Source of the DNA: Pseudomonadota bacterium
Lineage (GTDB): Bacteria; Myxococcota; UBA9042; PHBI01
Assembly: GCA_005788935.1 (NCBI GenBank)
Contig: SYAK01000417.1
Location: forward strand, 1-32,896
DNA length: 32,896 bases
Direction of reading: 5' to 3'
The number at the start of each line of letters is the position of its first letter. Within the stretch, counting starts at the first letter, position 1. Below the pieces are notes generated by a model. It saw only the letters and a program-made list of their open reading frames with translations. It had not been told where the DNA came from and ran no database searches. The position numbers and the translations under genes were made by a program. Below are positions 6,321 to 15,692 of the stretch, piece after piece.

Positions 6321-6863
6321 TCAACGCCTGAAGGACGCCTCCGCCCAGCCGCCCACGACCCCGACCTGCGTCAGCCCGGGCTCGAGGTCGCGCCCCCACG
6401 CGGCGAGCGCCTCGGCCTCCTCCTCGTGGACACACACCCACGCCCGCCCACGTCGGGCGGGCCCCGCGAACGCCAGCACCATCACCGCGCCCGTCAGCTC
6501 GGAATCCGGAAAGCCCTCGGTCGGCCGCCACAACAGACGCGCAGAGGCCTCGCGCCTCGAGCGGCCCGACGGGCGCGATCTGGCATATGGCAGATCGCTG
6601 TTAATGTGCCACACGCCGCGCAAAATCGAAGCTTCAGCAATAATCCCATGGCTCTCAAGCTCAATATGCCACAACACTGGCACATCTCCCAGGGCCGTCA
6701 TGAGACGCGGCGGTAGCCAAAGCCCGGGCGCCTCGTCGCAATCTCCGAGATCTTCAGAGGAGAGGCGCCGCACGAGCCAAGCCACCCCAGGCCTCCAGAC
6801 CTCTCCGAGCCAGGCCCTCAACGCCACGACCCGAGCCTCCACGCTCGCCTTCACGCATGCCAT
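6321..6863 (-). CDS. Unrecognised protein, last gene of the VWA/DUF4159 operon
   Basis: 180 residues from ATG 6863. I do not recognise the family. The composition looks like a real soluble protein: no signal peptide, no membrane segment, many Trp and Arg, an acidic patch (H-E-E-E-A-E-A) near the C-terminus. The stop of the VWA gene lies 40 bases upstream, so the same transcript probably continues into it. The start is uncertain: a GTG just before the ATG and a TTG 24 bases before it (9 nt after a GAGGGG) are also in frame. The stretch 6580-6720 is visibly less GC-rich than its surroundings. Just past the stop lies the PIN remnant, so the 3' end might have been changed by that rearrangement. 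Confidence 0.62.
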   Translation of the reverse strand: MACVKASVEARVVALRAWLGEVWRPGVAWLVRRLSSEDLGDCDEAPGLWLPPRLMTALGDVPVLWHIELESHGIIAEASILRGVWHINSDLPYARSRPSGRSRREASARLLWRPTEGFPDSELTGAVMVLAFAGPARRGRAWVCVHEEEAEALAAWGRDLEPGLTQVGVVGGWAEASFRR

Positions 6864-6903
6864 CACCAGAGCCTGGCCTGGTCTCAAGGCCCGCGCAAGC
6901 CCC

Positions 6904-9465
6904 TCACAGGTAGCCGTAGCGGCGCCTGAGCCACCACTCGAGGCCGAAGAGGCCCGCGAGGGCCAGCAGCGCCCAGGTGGACGACCAGAGCTCGACGAAG
7001 GCCCGGTTGCGCACGCGCATGACGGTGGGCGCGCGGATCGGGACGTCGGCGAGCGCGGCGTCGCTCGGCAGGACGACGCCGCCAGTCTGGCTCGCCGCGG
7101 CGACGATGAGGCGGGGGTCGGCGATGACGCGCTCGAGTTCGGGGACGGTCTCGGCGCCGATGAAGAGGTCGCGGGCCCGCACCTCGCGCCCGCTCGCGAA
7201 GGTCCCGACGACCTCGACGACATGGACGCCCGCCTCGGCGATGGGCAGCTTCAGGCGGGCCTCGCCGTTCGCGTCGGTCACGACGCGGGCCTCGTGGACA
7301 GCCACCTCGCCTGCCCCGACCACGGCCTGGGCCGCGCCGGGGTTGGCGGGCGACGCCGCGGGAGCGAGCGCCTCCCGCCGCCGCACGGTCAGCGTGACCT
7401 CCTTGGTCGCTGCGGGCCGATAGTCCGCCTCCCAGGCCGTCACGATGAGCTCGGCCGCCTCCCCGACGGGCACCGATTCGCGGACCGCGCGGACCTTCAG
7501 CTGGTCGAGCTCGGGGTCGCGGATGAGCCAGCGGATAGCGTTGTCCCAGAAGCGGGCGTAGGCGTGGGCGTCCGGGCTTGGAGCGGCGCCCTCTCCAGCC
7601 CCCTCGAGCGGCGTCGTCGGGGCTGCTGCGGATGCGCCAGCCGCGTCGTCGGCCTCCGTGGACGGGGCCCCGTCTCCGCGCGGCGCACCGCCCTGGAAGG
7701 CCCAACCCCAGGTGCCTGGCGTCATGACCGCCATCGAGCGGCCCTTGTCGACCTCGCGCACCGCGACGACCGGCTGCGCCCCACCCTGCCGCATCGTCGC
7801 GGTCGGATGGTCCGCGAGTACGACGGCCCCTGGCTGCAGCCCCGCCGCGAGGTTGACGCCAGCGATCGGCGGCAGGCCGCGCCAGAGGGCCTCGTTCTCG
7901 CGCGGGTCGAGGGCGAGGCGCGTGACCGGGTGGAAGCGCCCGCTCTCCGTGAGGCGTGCCACGAAGGGCGCGGGATCGAGCTCGGCGGGCGCCTCGGCGT
8001 CGAGTGCGTCGAGGTCGCGGGCGGGGTCGATGGCGACGGGCAGGATGTCGACAATGGGGGTCCCGTAGTAATCGCCCGCGCTGAAGGCGAGCGGCCCGCC
8101 GACCATCAGGAAGGCGCCTCCGTCGCGGACGTACTGGGCGATGTTCGGCAGGTACTCGCGCGTCTGGAACGGGCCGTAGTTGAAGTTCTGGAAGATGAGG
8201 AGGTCGAAGCTGCCGAGCTCCTGCTCGAAGAGCTCCTGGGCGGGGAACGGGATGAGGGACGTGTCCGACGAGCGCAGCGGGGTCCGCGAGAAGGGGTTGA
8301 CGAGAATGAAGAACGACACGAGGTCGACGTTCGGGTTCTCCTGCAGCAGATTGCGGAGATGTCGCTGGTCCCAGCTCGGCTGCCCGACGATGTGGACGAC
8401 CCGGATCTTGTCGCGGACGATGTGGATGATGCGGCTCTGCTGGTTGTTGCGGCTCCAGACCTCGTCCGGACGCGGCGCAACCGAGACCGTGTAGACATGT
8501 TTTCCGAGCGTCTTCGGGACAAACTCGAAGCGGACCCGGTAATGATGCTCGCCACGCGTCGTCACGACGGTCTCGGTCGCGAGCGGGACCCCGTCCTCGT
8601 GCAGCGCGACCGAAACCGGCCCGGGCGGATAGCCGTGGACCTCGACGCTCGCCTCGATCGTCGTCGCGTTGAGCAGGAAGGCAAAGGCGCTGCTGCCGAG
8701 CGCGCGCACCGCGAGGTCCCGGCTGCCATCGTCGGCGGCCCCGCTGAGAAACGAGACCGGCGCCTTCAGGTCCGCGAGCGCCTTCGCGAGCTCGGGGCCA
8801 GGCTCGCTGCGGCGACCCTCGGCGGTCGCGTCGATGCCGTCGGTCAGCACGAGAACAGCCCCCACGTCGCGGTCGCGCAGACGCTCACGGACGCCCCTCA
8901 ACCCCGCCACATAGGCGGTCGTCGGGCCCTTCGGCGCGAGCGCATCGGCGAGGCCCTCGGGGGACTCGAGCGCGACGCTGAGATCGACAGCGTCCCCCGC
9001 GAAGCCGAAGAGGGCCACGTCGTGGTCGGTCCTCAGCTCACGCAGGACCTCGCGGTGCGTCTCGAGCCACGCACGCGCCCGATCCGCGCGCGTTTCACCC
9101 GTCAGTGCAGGCGACAGCGCAGTGGGGTCGTCGCTGCGGGGAGGTGCCGCCGGCAGCCCCATCGAGCTCGACGTGTCGACGAGGACCGCGACGACATTGC
9201 GGTGGGTCGCGACGCGCTCCTCGAGGAGCGCGGGCTGGTAGTAGAGCAGCACGAGCAGCCCGACGAGCAGCGTCCGCAGCGCGATCATGCCGACGCGGCG
9301 ACGCATCGGCTGAAGCCGGCGGTGGTTCAGCACGGTCATCGCGATGACGAGCGCGCCCCCGAGCCACACGAGCAGCTGCAGCCACAGCGAGCCACCCCCG
9401 TTCATCACGAGGGTGTGCACGATCTCGGCCTGGCTTGCGGTCTCGGGCGGCATGGGCGGCGTCAC
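6904..9465 (-). CDS. Membrane-anchored VWA-domain protein with ThuA/glutamine-amidotransferase-like region
   Basis: 853 residues, GTG start at 9465 overlapping the upstream stop by 4 bases. Seen: two hydrophobic segments at about 28-47 and 62-77; a VWA domain beginning V-L-V-D-T-S-S-S at 94-101 with an intact D-x-S-x-S metal site and V-L-T-D-G-I-D near 208; an immunoglobulin-like middle part; a region near 410-480 with L-L-I-F-Q-N-F-N-Y and a G-G-A-F-L-M-V-G-G turn, like the amidotransferase-fold part of such proteins; and a C-terminal membrane segment (about 829-845) ending in Trp/Arg-rich residues. Family knowledge: BatA-like VWA proteins next to DUF4159 genes are common in Myxococcota and Planctomycetes, often with a MoxR ATPase. 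No MoxR gene is in this window. Role unknown; probably an envelope complex. Confidence 0.82.
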   Translation of the reverse strand: MTPPMPPETASQAEIVHTLVMNGGGSLWLQLLVWLGGALVIAMTVLNHRRLQPMRRRVGMIALRTLLVGLLVLLYYQPALLEERVATHRNVVAVLVDTSSSMGLPAAPPRSDDPTALSPALTGETRADRARAWLETHREVLRELRTDHDVALFGFAGDAVDLSVALESPEGLADALAPKGPTTAYVAGLRGVRERLRDRDVGAVLVLTDGIDATAEGRRSEPGPELAKALADLKAPVSFLSGAADDGSRDLAVRALGSSAFAFLLNATTIEASVEVHGYPPGPVSVALHEDGVPLATETVVTTRGEHHYRVRFEFVPKTLGKHVYTVSVAPRPDEVWSRNNQQSRIIHIVRDKIRVVHIVGQPSWDQRHLRNLLQENPNVDLVSFFILVNPFSRTPLRSSDTSLIPFPAQELFEQELGSFDLLIFQNFNYGPFQTREYLPNIAQYVRDGGAFLMVGGPLAFSAGDYYGTPIVDILPVAIDPARDLDALDAEAPAELDPAPFVARLTESGRFHPVTRLALDPRENEALWRGLPPIAGVNLAAGLQPGAVVLADHPTATMRQGGAQPVVAVREVDKGRSMAVMTPGTWGWAFQGGAPRGDGAPSTEADDAAGASAAAPTTPLEGAGEGAAPSPDAHAYARFWDNAIRWLIRDPELDQLKVRAVRESVPVGEAAELIVTAWEADYRPAATKEVTLTVRRREALAPAASPANPGAAQAVVGAGEVAVHEARVVTDANGEARLKLPIAEAGVHVVEVVGTFASGREVRARDLFIGAETVPELERVIADPRLIVAAASQTGGVVLPSDAALADVPIRAPTVMRVRNRAFVELWSSTWALLALAGLFGLEWWLRRRYGYL

Positions 9466-10244
9466 TCCGGGCGGCGGATGCGCCAGTTGCGCTTGTGGAG
9501 CAGGTAATCGACGTGGACCTGGTCGTCCTTGTAGTGGAGGCAGGTCGCGTACATCAGCAGGTTGATACCGAAGCGCAGCGCCATCTCGCGCTGGTTCTCG
9601 CCGCCTGGCGTCGGGGTGTGGACGAAGGTGCGCCCGCCATCTGCGCTCGCGAGGGCGCCGAGGAGGTCGTTGTGGAGCAGCACGGCGCAGTAGCGCGGCC
9701 CGAGCTGCACCCCCTCGATGTAGGGCCGGCGCAGCGTGCGGCCTGGCGGATAGTCGAGGCGGTAGAAGGTGCGGAAGAGGACGTGGTCGGGGGAGATGCG
9801 GTGAAGCGGCGTCTGCGGGAAGAGGGCCGCGAGCTCGCGCCGCGCCGACGCGTCGAAGTCGGGGTCGGGTGCGGCGAGCCCGTTGTTGTCAAAGACGAGG
9901 AAGCCACCGAGCCCGAGCCAGCGACCGAGCGACGCCCGCTCCGCCTCCGAGAAGCTGAAGCGCCCAGTCCCGTTGACGACCGCGAACATCGAGCCGAAGA
10001 GGGCCTTGTCGGTGGCCGCGACGCGCTGCTCGCGGTCATCGAGGTGCATCGACGTCCGGTCGGCGCACTCGGCGGCGAGCCAGGCCATAGCATCAGGATT
10101 CGTCTGCCACGCAGCATCGTGGGTGATGCGCAGCAGCCTCAGCGCGCTCGTCGACTCGGGTGCCACGCGCGCCTCGGCGACACGCGTGGCCGCGACCATC
10201 GCCGCCCCCGCCGCCGCTGCCGTCAGAAAGTCCCGTCGCCGCAT
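9462..10244 (-). CDS. DUF4159 domain protein with Tat signal peptide
   Basis: 260 residues from ATG 10244. The N-terminus M-R-R-R-D-F-L followed by an Ala-rich hydrophobic stretch ending A-E-A is a twin-arginine signal, so the protein is probably exported folded. This decided the start over an upstream in-frame Met that adds 40 implausible residues. The rest is the DUF4159 pattern: W-x-T-N-P-D near the start, G-G-F-L-V-F-D-N in the middle, D-H-V-L-F-R-T-F-Y and Y-I-E-G-V in the second half, then G-I-N-L-L-M-Y-A-T-C-L-H-Y-K-D-D near the end. Its stop overlaps the GTG of the VWA gene (GTGA), so the two are coupled. The biochemical role of DUF4159 is not known to me. 10245-10394 shows nothing clear. 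Confidence 0.85.
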   Translation of the reverse strand: MRRRDFLTAAAAGAAMVAATRVAEARVAPESTSALRLLRITHDAAWQTNPDAMAWLAAECADRTSMHLDDREQRVAATDKALFGSMFAVVNGTGRFSFSEAERASLGRWLGLGGFLVFDNNGLAAPDPDFDASARRELAALFPQTPLHRISPDHVLFRTFYRLDYPPGRTLRRPYIEGVQLGPRYCAVLLHNDLLGALASADGGRTFVHTPTPGGENQREMALRFGINLLMYATCLHYKDDQVHVDYLLHKRNWRIRRPE

Positions 10245-10394
10245 CCGCTCACCCCGTCCCACCGCGCCGCGCGCGGGTGCTGAGGGGTAACATCCGGGAG
10301 CCCCGAGGGCAACGCCCGCTCGCGCTGCACGCCGCGGTCGCGCCCGAGCGGGAGGCCCGCACAAGGGGGCCCCGTTCGAGGTGACACGGCCGGC

Positions 10395-12857
10395 TCAGTC
10401 GAGGAAGATCGCGAGGTCGTAGACGAGGCGCGACAGCCCGGGCCCAGGCGCCACCTCGAGGATGTGGAGACCGCCCGTCTCGACGAGCTGCTCGAGGAAC
10501 ACGCCGTCCCCCCAGCTGTCGCCCGTCGCGAGCGTCGCCCCCGACGGACCGGACAGCGTCAGCCGCGACGCGCCTCCCGGGTGATTCGTCAACACGGTGA
10601 CGCGGTCGAAAGGCGCAAGATCGATGGCGAACCGGTCACGCGCCGACGCCGCGCACAGCCTCAGACGTCGGAAGAGGCCGTCGCCGAGCGAGACGGGCGC
10701 GGGGCGGTCATCGTAGCGGTCGGGCTGGCAGGCGCCAGGCGGGTCCGCGAGCTCCTGCAACAGTTCGTAACTTGCGCGCTCGGCGCCGGTGGTGATCTGA
10801 TACCAATAACGCCCACGCGATAGTGTCTGCGTCAGCTCGGCGTAACCCGAGGCGTCGCTGTCGGCCACCACGCGCGGCGCCCCCGCCGGGTCGTCGAAGA
10901 GCGCGAGCCGGACAGCGTCGCCCGAGGTCAGCAGCGACAGCGTCTCACCCCCGTTGGCGTCGATTGTGAACCAGTCGGGCGCCTCGCGGCAGACCACGAG
11001 CCCCTCCTGCACGCCGTCGAACAGCGCGGCGGCCGTGGCGGGCGTGCCAGCGTCGCCGAGCGCGTCCTCGGGGCAGCGGTCGGCCTCGAGCCGCTCGACC
11101 GACAGCTGCCAGGCGTTGGTCGCGAGCCCCGCGCCAAGGACACGCGCGAAGAGCGTACCGCCCGCATTCGCCTCGAACGTGAGCACCTCGAGCGACCGCT
11201 CGGAGGCGGCCCGCCCGAGCACCGTCTGCCCGTCGTCGCCGAGGAGCTCGAGGTCGAGGTCGCCCGCGGCGTGGTCGAAGGCGAGCGCCACCCGCCACAG
11301 CTCGCCCGCCCCGACCGTCAGGCGCCTCAGATCCGCATCGGCTGGGCAGAGCGTGCCAGTCGCGGTCTGACCCGACGCGAGTGACGGCGCGGTCGTGGCG
11401 TCATCATCGGGCTCGGCGGGGTCGTCGGCGCACGGGATATCGCGGACAGCGACCTCGAGCGCATAGCCGAGGCGGAGCCCGGGGATGGCCGGGCGAACCT
11501 CGAGGTAGGCTGGCGCATCATCCACGTGGGTGTGGCTCAGGGCGGCGTGACCGGGGCCCGTCGCGGCCCCCGTGGCGAGCGGCTGGCCTCCGGCGTCGAG
11601 GACCGTGAGGGTCAGGTCGCCGAGCTCGGCCGGCCAGCGCGCCGTGACCTGCGTCTCTTGCCCGGCGCGGGCCTCGAGCCGCACGAGGTCGCGGTCGTTC
11701 GGGCACAGGCGGCGGCCAGGCAGGGCGACGACGCCAGCGCCAGCGGCCACCGCGGGGGCCTGCCCGGGGCTGTCATCGGGCTCGGCCGGGTCGTTGACGC
11801 AGGCCGACGGTGAGGCGCTGGCCGGATAGGCCGCCACCGAGAAGAAGCCGGTCTTCGGCAGGCGCGCCGCGAGGTCGCAGGCGAAGCCGCGCGGGTCATC
11901 GTCGTCGGTCGCGACGATGGCGTAGTGGACGAGGGCCCCGCCCGCGGGCAAGGCGCCGAGCGGGATGGCGCCCGTCCAGCGCGCCGGATCGTCGCCGTCG
12001 CGCGTCAGCAGCACCGTCTGAAGCGCTGGCACGGCCGTGGTCGTGACGTCGTCCCGGGTGAACTGGACGAGCACCTGCGAGACGGCGCTGCGGGCGTCCG
12101 TCGCCGCGACCGCGAGCGGGATCCCGGCCCCGCCGAACTGGTCGGCGACGCCGCCATGGACGACCTCGGGCGGCGCCCCCTCGCAGCCCGCCTGCGGCTC
12201 GGCGTTCAGGAGGATGAGGGTCAGCACGTGCTCGACCCGCTGCGCGCCATCGTCGGCCCGGAAGATGGCCCGGTGCACACTGACAGCGCGCTGCGAGGTG
12301 TCGGGCTCCCAATGAAACCACGCGCCCTTCCGCGCGTCCTGGGCGAGGCGGGCGCCCGAGGGCCCGTCCACGAGGGTCAGGGCGACGTCGGTCGAGTCGT
12401 CGTCGCGAACCTCGACCCGCAGCCCGAAGCGCGAGGCGGTCGCGAGGTTCAGGACAGCCCCGGCCGGCGTCGTGAAGGCCGGCGTGCCAAAAGCCGGAAA
12501 CACCACGATCCCGAGCCCTTGTGAAGCACTTCCGCCGTAGCCGTCGTCGACCGCGATCCGCAGGTCGTGGCGGCGACCGCCAGGCGCCGTGTCGGTGATG
12601 CGCGGCGACCACACGAAGAGGGCCTCGGACGGGCCGATCGGCGTGATGGAGGCCCCGTCGGGCAGGTCGGGCGAGGCGAAGCGCAGTCGGTCCCCATCGG
12701 GGTCCGAGGCACGCAGCGTCACGCGCAGCGTCTCGCCGACGACGACGCGCACGTCGGTGAGCAGCCCGAGGGCGGGAGGGGCGTTGCCAGCACAGGCCGC
12801 CCCGAGCGGGAGCAGCGCGGCGAGTGCGGAGAGGGTCGTCCGGAAGTGGCGAGGCAT
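10395..12857 (-). CDS. Large lipoprotein with Ig-like and four Cys-bounded PPC-like repeats
   Basis: 820 residues from ATG 12857; an upstream in-frame Met adds only six residues before the signal peptide. Signal peptide with lipobox G-A-A-C near residue 22. The region of about 28-210 looks like two Ig/cadherin-like domains (D-P-D-G-D-R-L-R-F, then a second with D-D-D-S-T-D). A third beta domain follows to about 340. Then come four repeats of about 110 residues, each opening C-x-(N/D)-D-x-A/Y and carrying a second Cys about 30 residues on (L-C-P-N-D-R-D, L-C-P-A-D-A-D, V-C-R-E-A-P-D, L-C-A-A-S-A-R-D), then an L-x-V/A-x-A-G-x-x-x-x-V strand pattern. This is the pre-peptidase C-terminal (PPC) fold pattern. 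No protease domain is present. Likely surface or periplasmic binding protein. It is divergent from the next gene with only 55 bp between starts. Confidence 0.78.
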   Translation of the reverse strand: MPRHFRTTLSALAALLPLGAACAGNAPPALGLLTDVRVVVGETLRVTLRASDPDGDRLRFASPDLPDGASITPIGPSEALFVWSPRITDTAPGGRRHDLRIAVDDGYGGSASQGLGIVVFPAFGTPAFTTPAGAVLNLATASRFGLRVEVRDDDSTDVALTLVDGPSGARLAQDARKGAWFHWEPDTSQRAVSVHRAIFRADDGAQRVEHVLTLILLNAEPQAGCEGAPPEVVHGGVADQFGGAGIPLAVAATDARSAVSQVLVQFTRDDVTTTAVPALQTVLLTRDGDDPARWTGAIPLGALPAGGALVHYAIVATDDDDPRGFACDLAARLPKTGFFSVAAYPASASPSACVNDPAEPDDSPGQAPAVAAGAGVVALPGRRLCPNDRDLVRLEARAGQETQVTARWPAELGDLTLTVLDAGGQPLATGAATGPGHAALSHTHVDDAPAYLEVRPAIPGLRLGYALEVAVRDIPCADDPAEPDDDATTAPSLASGQTATGTLCPADADLRRLTVGAGELWRVALAFDHAAGDLDLELLGDDGQTVLGRAASERSLEVLTFEANAGGTLFARVLGAGLATNAWQLSVERLEADRCPEDALGDAGTPATAAALFDGVQEGLVVCREAPDWFTIDANGGETLSLLTSGDAVRLALFDDPAGAPRVVADSDASGYAELTQTLSRGRYWYQITTGAERASYELLQELADPPGACQPDRYDDRPAPVSLGDGLFRRLRLCAASARDRFAIDLAPFDRVTVLTNHPGGASRLTLSGPSGATLATGDSWGDGVFLEQLVETGGLHILEVAPGPGLSRLVYDLAIFLD

Positions 12858-12912
12858 CGCCTGACATCGTACCATGGACGTCGGTCAAGTCGAGGCAGGA
12901 CGGAGGTGTGCG

Positions 12913-13668
12913 GTGACGAGCTGGACGCGGCGGCACAGCAGGGGCAGATGGGCAGCGGCGCTCGCGGCGCTCGTGGCGGCCTGCGGGGATGACGCGCCAG
13001 ACCCTGAGGAGGCACCTCCGGTCTTCACCGCGCGGGCGAGGCCAGCCGAGACAGGCGCGACACCCGAGGCCCCTGTCGGTCCACAGGCGGGTGACGTGCA
13101 GCGGCGGGCGCTGCTCGAGCTCGCGACGCTGAACGCCTGCCTCAGAGCGCGCGACGCGAGCGCGGCCGAGCGGACGCGGCTGCTCGGTGAGCGCTTCACG
13201 TCGCTGGGCCTGACCCTCGCGACCTACGCCGAGGCGATGGAGCGCATGACGCGCGACGCCACCTTCCAGGCCGAGGTGGTGGCTGGCACCGCGGCATGCC
13301 CGGCGGTCACGACCGAGACCGCAACTGCGGGTGCCGGGACGCCCAGCACCACCGCTGGGGGCACGTTGGCCGCCACCCAGTCCGGGACGTGGACCGGCGC
13401 CATCCGCGGCGAGCTGACAGGGGCCGTGCGCCTCGTCCTCGAGGCCGGGGCCGTGACCGCGGCGACGCTGACCGTGGGCGACGAGACCGCCCGCCTCCAG
13501 GGCCGCCTCGTCTCCGCCCGCGAGGTGACCCTCGGCGGGCGCCTCGCGGGCGGAGACGCCATCCGCCTCGAGCTTCGTCTCGACAGCGAAGGGCGGCGCG
13601 CCGAGGGCAGCTGGGACGCGGTCGTCGATGGGCGGCAGCGCAAGGGCGCCATGACGCTCACCCGCTAA
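12913..13668 (+). CDS. Lipoprotein of unknown function
   Basis: 251 residues from GTG 12913. A GGAGG at 12902-12906 sits six bases before this GTG, which decides against the in-frame ATG at 12874. Signal peptide with twin Arg-rich start and lipobox V-A-A-C, followed by G-D-D-A-P-D, an acidic, Pro-rich linker. Residues of about 65-130 are helical with two Cys (N-A-C-L and T-A-A-C). After an Ala/Thr-rich linker the last 95 residues form a beta-rich domain with S-G-T-W-T-G-A-I-R-G-E and G-S-W-D-A-V-V-D. I do not recognise the family. It ends 21 bases from the stop of the convergent lipoprotein gene; no terminator hairpin is visible between. Confidence 0.72.
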   Translation: MTSWTRRHSRGRWAAALAALVAACGDDAPDPEEAPPVFTARARPAETGATPEAPVGPQAGDVQRRALLELATLNACLRARDASAAERTRLLGERFTSLGLTLATYAEAMERMTRDATFQAEVVAGTAACPAVTTETATAGAGTPSTTAGGTLAATQSGTWTGAIRGELTGAVRLVLEAGAVTAATLTVGDETARLQGRLVSAREVTLGGRLAGGDAIRLELRLDSEGRRAEGSWDAVVDGRQRKGAMTLTR

Positions 13669-13689
13669 CCCGCCAACCCCGCCGCGACC

Positions 13690-14151
13690 TCACGGGATGT
13701 TGGCGATGCGCCAGTCGTCGTTGGTGGCCGGATCGCGCCGGACGCGGAACGGCGAGGGCATGTCCGAGGTCTCGTTGACGACGAAGAGCTTGAACTCGAG
13801 GTCGCTCGCCTCCTCCTCGGCGTAGGCGAGGAGATAGGTCGGCTTGGCGTCGTCGGGGGTGAAAGACTTCACCTTGCGGCGCAAGGCCGGGAAGTTCAGC
13901 GTCCGAAAGCTGTTCTCGGACGCGGAGTTTCCGATGACGTCGCTGTGCAGCAGCGGACGCAGGGCGGTCCACGCGGCCTTGTCGTCGGCGACCTGGGCGG
14001 CCTCGATGGTCTTGTAGACGAGCCACTCGCGGCTCCCCTCGGCGGGGTTGTCGACCGTGGTCGGGGGCAGGAACTTGCGGATCTGCTTGCAGCCAGCGAC
14101 AGGGGCGAGCAGCAGGAGGAGCAGCAGGAGAACGCGCAGGGGCTTCAGCAT
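13690..14151 (-). CDS. Small lipoprotein of unknown function
   Basis: 153 residues from ATG 14151. M-L-K-P-L-R-V followed by a run of Leu and lipobox V-A-G-C is a clear lipoprotein signal, which decided the start over a longer frame of poor composition. The mature part has W-L-V-Y-K-T-I-E-A-A and F-x-V-R-R-D, and ends W-R-I-A-N-I-P, a pattern like small NTF2/DUF4878-type domains where the chain ends in a strand containing W-R-I. That comparison is weak. The flgE terminator lies upstream, so it is a separate transcription unit. Confidence 0.72.
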   Translation of the reverse strand: MLKPLRVLLLLLLLLAPVAGCKQIRKFLPPTTVDNPAEGSREWLVYKTIEAAQVADDKAAWTALRPLLHSDVIGNSASENSFRTLNFPALRRKVKSFTPDDAKPTYLLAYAEEEASDLEFKLFVVNETSDMPSPFRVRRDPATNDDWRIANIP

Positions 14152-14302
14152 GGACAACCTCGGGGCCTTCGGGGGCGGGCAGGAGCGTCGCGTCAGCCCC
14201 CCGTGGGGGCCGATGCACGACCTGCGCGAGCCTAAACCGCCGCAGGGCCGCGTGCAAATGCCCCCGCAGCCTCGGGGCCACCTGCACCGCAAAGGCCCTG
14301 AA

Positions 14303-14333
14303 CGAAAAAGGCCCCGCACATCGTGCGAGGCCC
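14303..14333 (-). terminator. Rho-independent terminator after the flgE pair
   Basis: On the minus strand GGCCTCGCAC, a 3-base loop GAT, and GTGCGGGGCC (14310-14332; 9 of 10 pairs) are followed by TTTTTCG. It lies about 30 bases after the stop of the second flgE gene, in the correct direction. Confidence 0.82.
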
Positions 14334-14361
14334 GCTCCACCCGACGCGTCGAGCGCGAGGA

Positions 14362-15636
14362 TCAGCGCTTGAGGTTCAGCGTCTCGAGCAGCATCTCGTC
14401 GGCCGTGCTGACCGTTCGGCTCGAGGCCTGGAAGCCGCGCTGCGCGAGGATCATCGCGGTGAACTCGTCCGAGAGGTCGACGTTGCTCTGCTCGAGCGAG
14501 CCCGCGACGATGTCGCCGAGACCACCGACCTGCGGCACGCCATAGGTCGGCACACCGGAGTCGCGCTGAACCGAGTACAGGTTACCACCACGCGAGTAGA
14601 GGCCGTCAGGCGACACGAAGCGCGCGAGCGCGATGCGGCCGAGCGTCAGCTCGCGCCCGTTCGTGTACTGCGCGGCGATGGTCCCGTCCTCGCGCACCTG
14701 GTAGTAGTAAAGGCTACCGACACCGTACCCGTCCTGCTCCTGGAACTGGACGTTGAAGGGCGTCGCGTACGCTGTCGAGCCGCTGCCGTCGCCGCCCGTC
14801 GAGGTCTGCTGGCCAAAGTCGAACTGCAGCGTCTGCTGGGCCGCGCCGAAGAACGTCACGTTGCTCGCGTTCTGCGTCTCGGCCTCGAGGCGCCCGGTGT
14901 TGTCGAAGGACATCGTGCCGTCGGCGATCGCCACCGGCGTCGTGTCGCCGCTGTTGTCGAGGGCGTCCTGCGGCACGAAGGCGTTCCAGGTCCACTCGCC
15001 CGCGGCGGTCTGCGAGAAGTAGACGTCGACCTCGTGGGCCGTGCCGAGCGAGTCGTACACCGTCGTCCGCGTGCTGTAGGACGACGTGCCGGCCGCGTCA
15101 GCCGGGTTGAAGGTCTGGAACGGCGCCGAGCTGTCGAGGTTCAGCGCCATGGTGATGGAGGTCGTCTCTTTCGGCGGCGAGACCGGCTGCCCGACGAGCA
15201 GGTCGCCGAGGCTCGTGCTGAGCTCGCCGTCACCATCGGCCGGATAGCCCTGGATGCGCATGCCGTTGAGCGCCGCGAGGTAGCCGTCGGCGTCGATGCG
15301 GAACTGCCCGTTGCGGGTGTAGAACTCTTCGCCGTTGCCATCCTCGAGGACGAAGAAGCCGTCGCCAGAGATCGCGAGGTCGGTCGACACGTTCGTGCCG
15401 AGCAGCGCACCCGCCGTCATGAGCTTCTGGATGGTCTGGACGCCCGAGCCGCCGCCGCGCTGGTAGACGCCCGCCGAGCCAGCGATCGGCTGCGCCACGA
15501 GGTCGCCGAACACGGCGCGCGAGGCCTTGAAGCCGATCGTGTTCTGGTTGGCGATGTTGTTGCCGATGACGCTGATCGCGGCCTGGTTGGACCGCATGCC
15601 GGACACGGCGACGTAGAGGGATGCGAAGATACTCAT
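14362..15636 (-). CDS. flgE: Flagellar hook protein FlgE, second (downstream) paralog
   Basis: 424 residues, a common FlgE length. The N-terminus has the flagellar rod/hook motif (Y-V-A-V-S-G-M, then V-I-G-N-N-I-A-N-Q-N-T-I-G-F-K), then F-G-D-L, and the start of the hook body with G-D-G-F-F-V-L-E-D and F-Y-T-R-N-G-Q-F. The C-terminal rod motif is S-N-V-D-L-S-D-E-F-T-A-M-I-L-A-Q-R-G-F-Q and ends in L-N-L-K-R. AGGAG sits 9 bases before ATG 15636. Known role: FlgE subunits assemble the hook outside the cell after export through the flagellar type III system. It is closely similar along its whole length to the gene just upstream; only 87 bp separate them. A small hairpin (15693-15709) lies in that gap without a T-run. 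Confidence 0.92.
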   Translation of the reverse strand: MSIFASLYVAVSGMRSNQAAISVIGNNIANQNTIGFKASRAVFGDLVAQPIAGSAGVYQRGGGSGVQTIQKLMTAGALLGTNVSTDLAISGDGFFVLEDGNGEEFYTRNGQFRIDADGYLAALNGMRIQGYPADGDGELSTSLGDLLVGQPVSPPKETTSITMALNLDSSAPFQTFNPADAAGTSSYSTRTTVYDSLGTAHEVDVYFSQTAAGEWTWNAFVPQDALDNSGDTTPVAIADGTMSFDNTGRLEAETQNASNVTFFGAAQQTLQFDFGQQTSTGGDGSGSTAYATPFNVQFQEQDGYGVGSLYYYQVREDGTIAAQYTNGRELTLGRIALARFVSPDGLYSRGGNLYSVQRDSGVPTYGVPQVGGLGDIVAGSLEQSNVDLSDEFTAMILAQRGFQASSRTVSTADEMLLETLNLKR

Positions 15637-15692
15637 CGTGGAAACTCCTGGCGGAGGGTGGGTGCGTTCTTGAAGGTGTCCGGGGAGCGAGT

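Noticed and set aside
6223..9507. 1094-codon plus-strand open frame opposite the VWA gene
   Set aside because: It is antisense to a protein with recognisable VWA and membrane parts; its composition is that of a shadow frame.
12874..12912. ATG 12874 as start of the lipoprotein at 12913-13668
   Set aside because: The added residues precede a good signal peptide, and a clear GGAGG serves the GTG at 12913.
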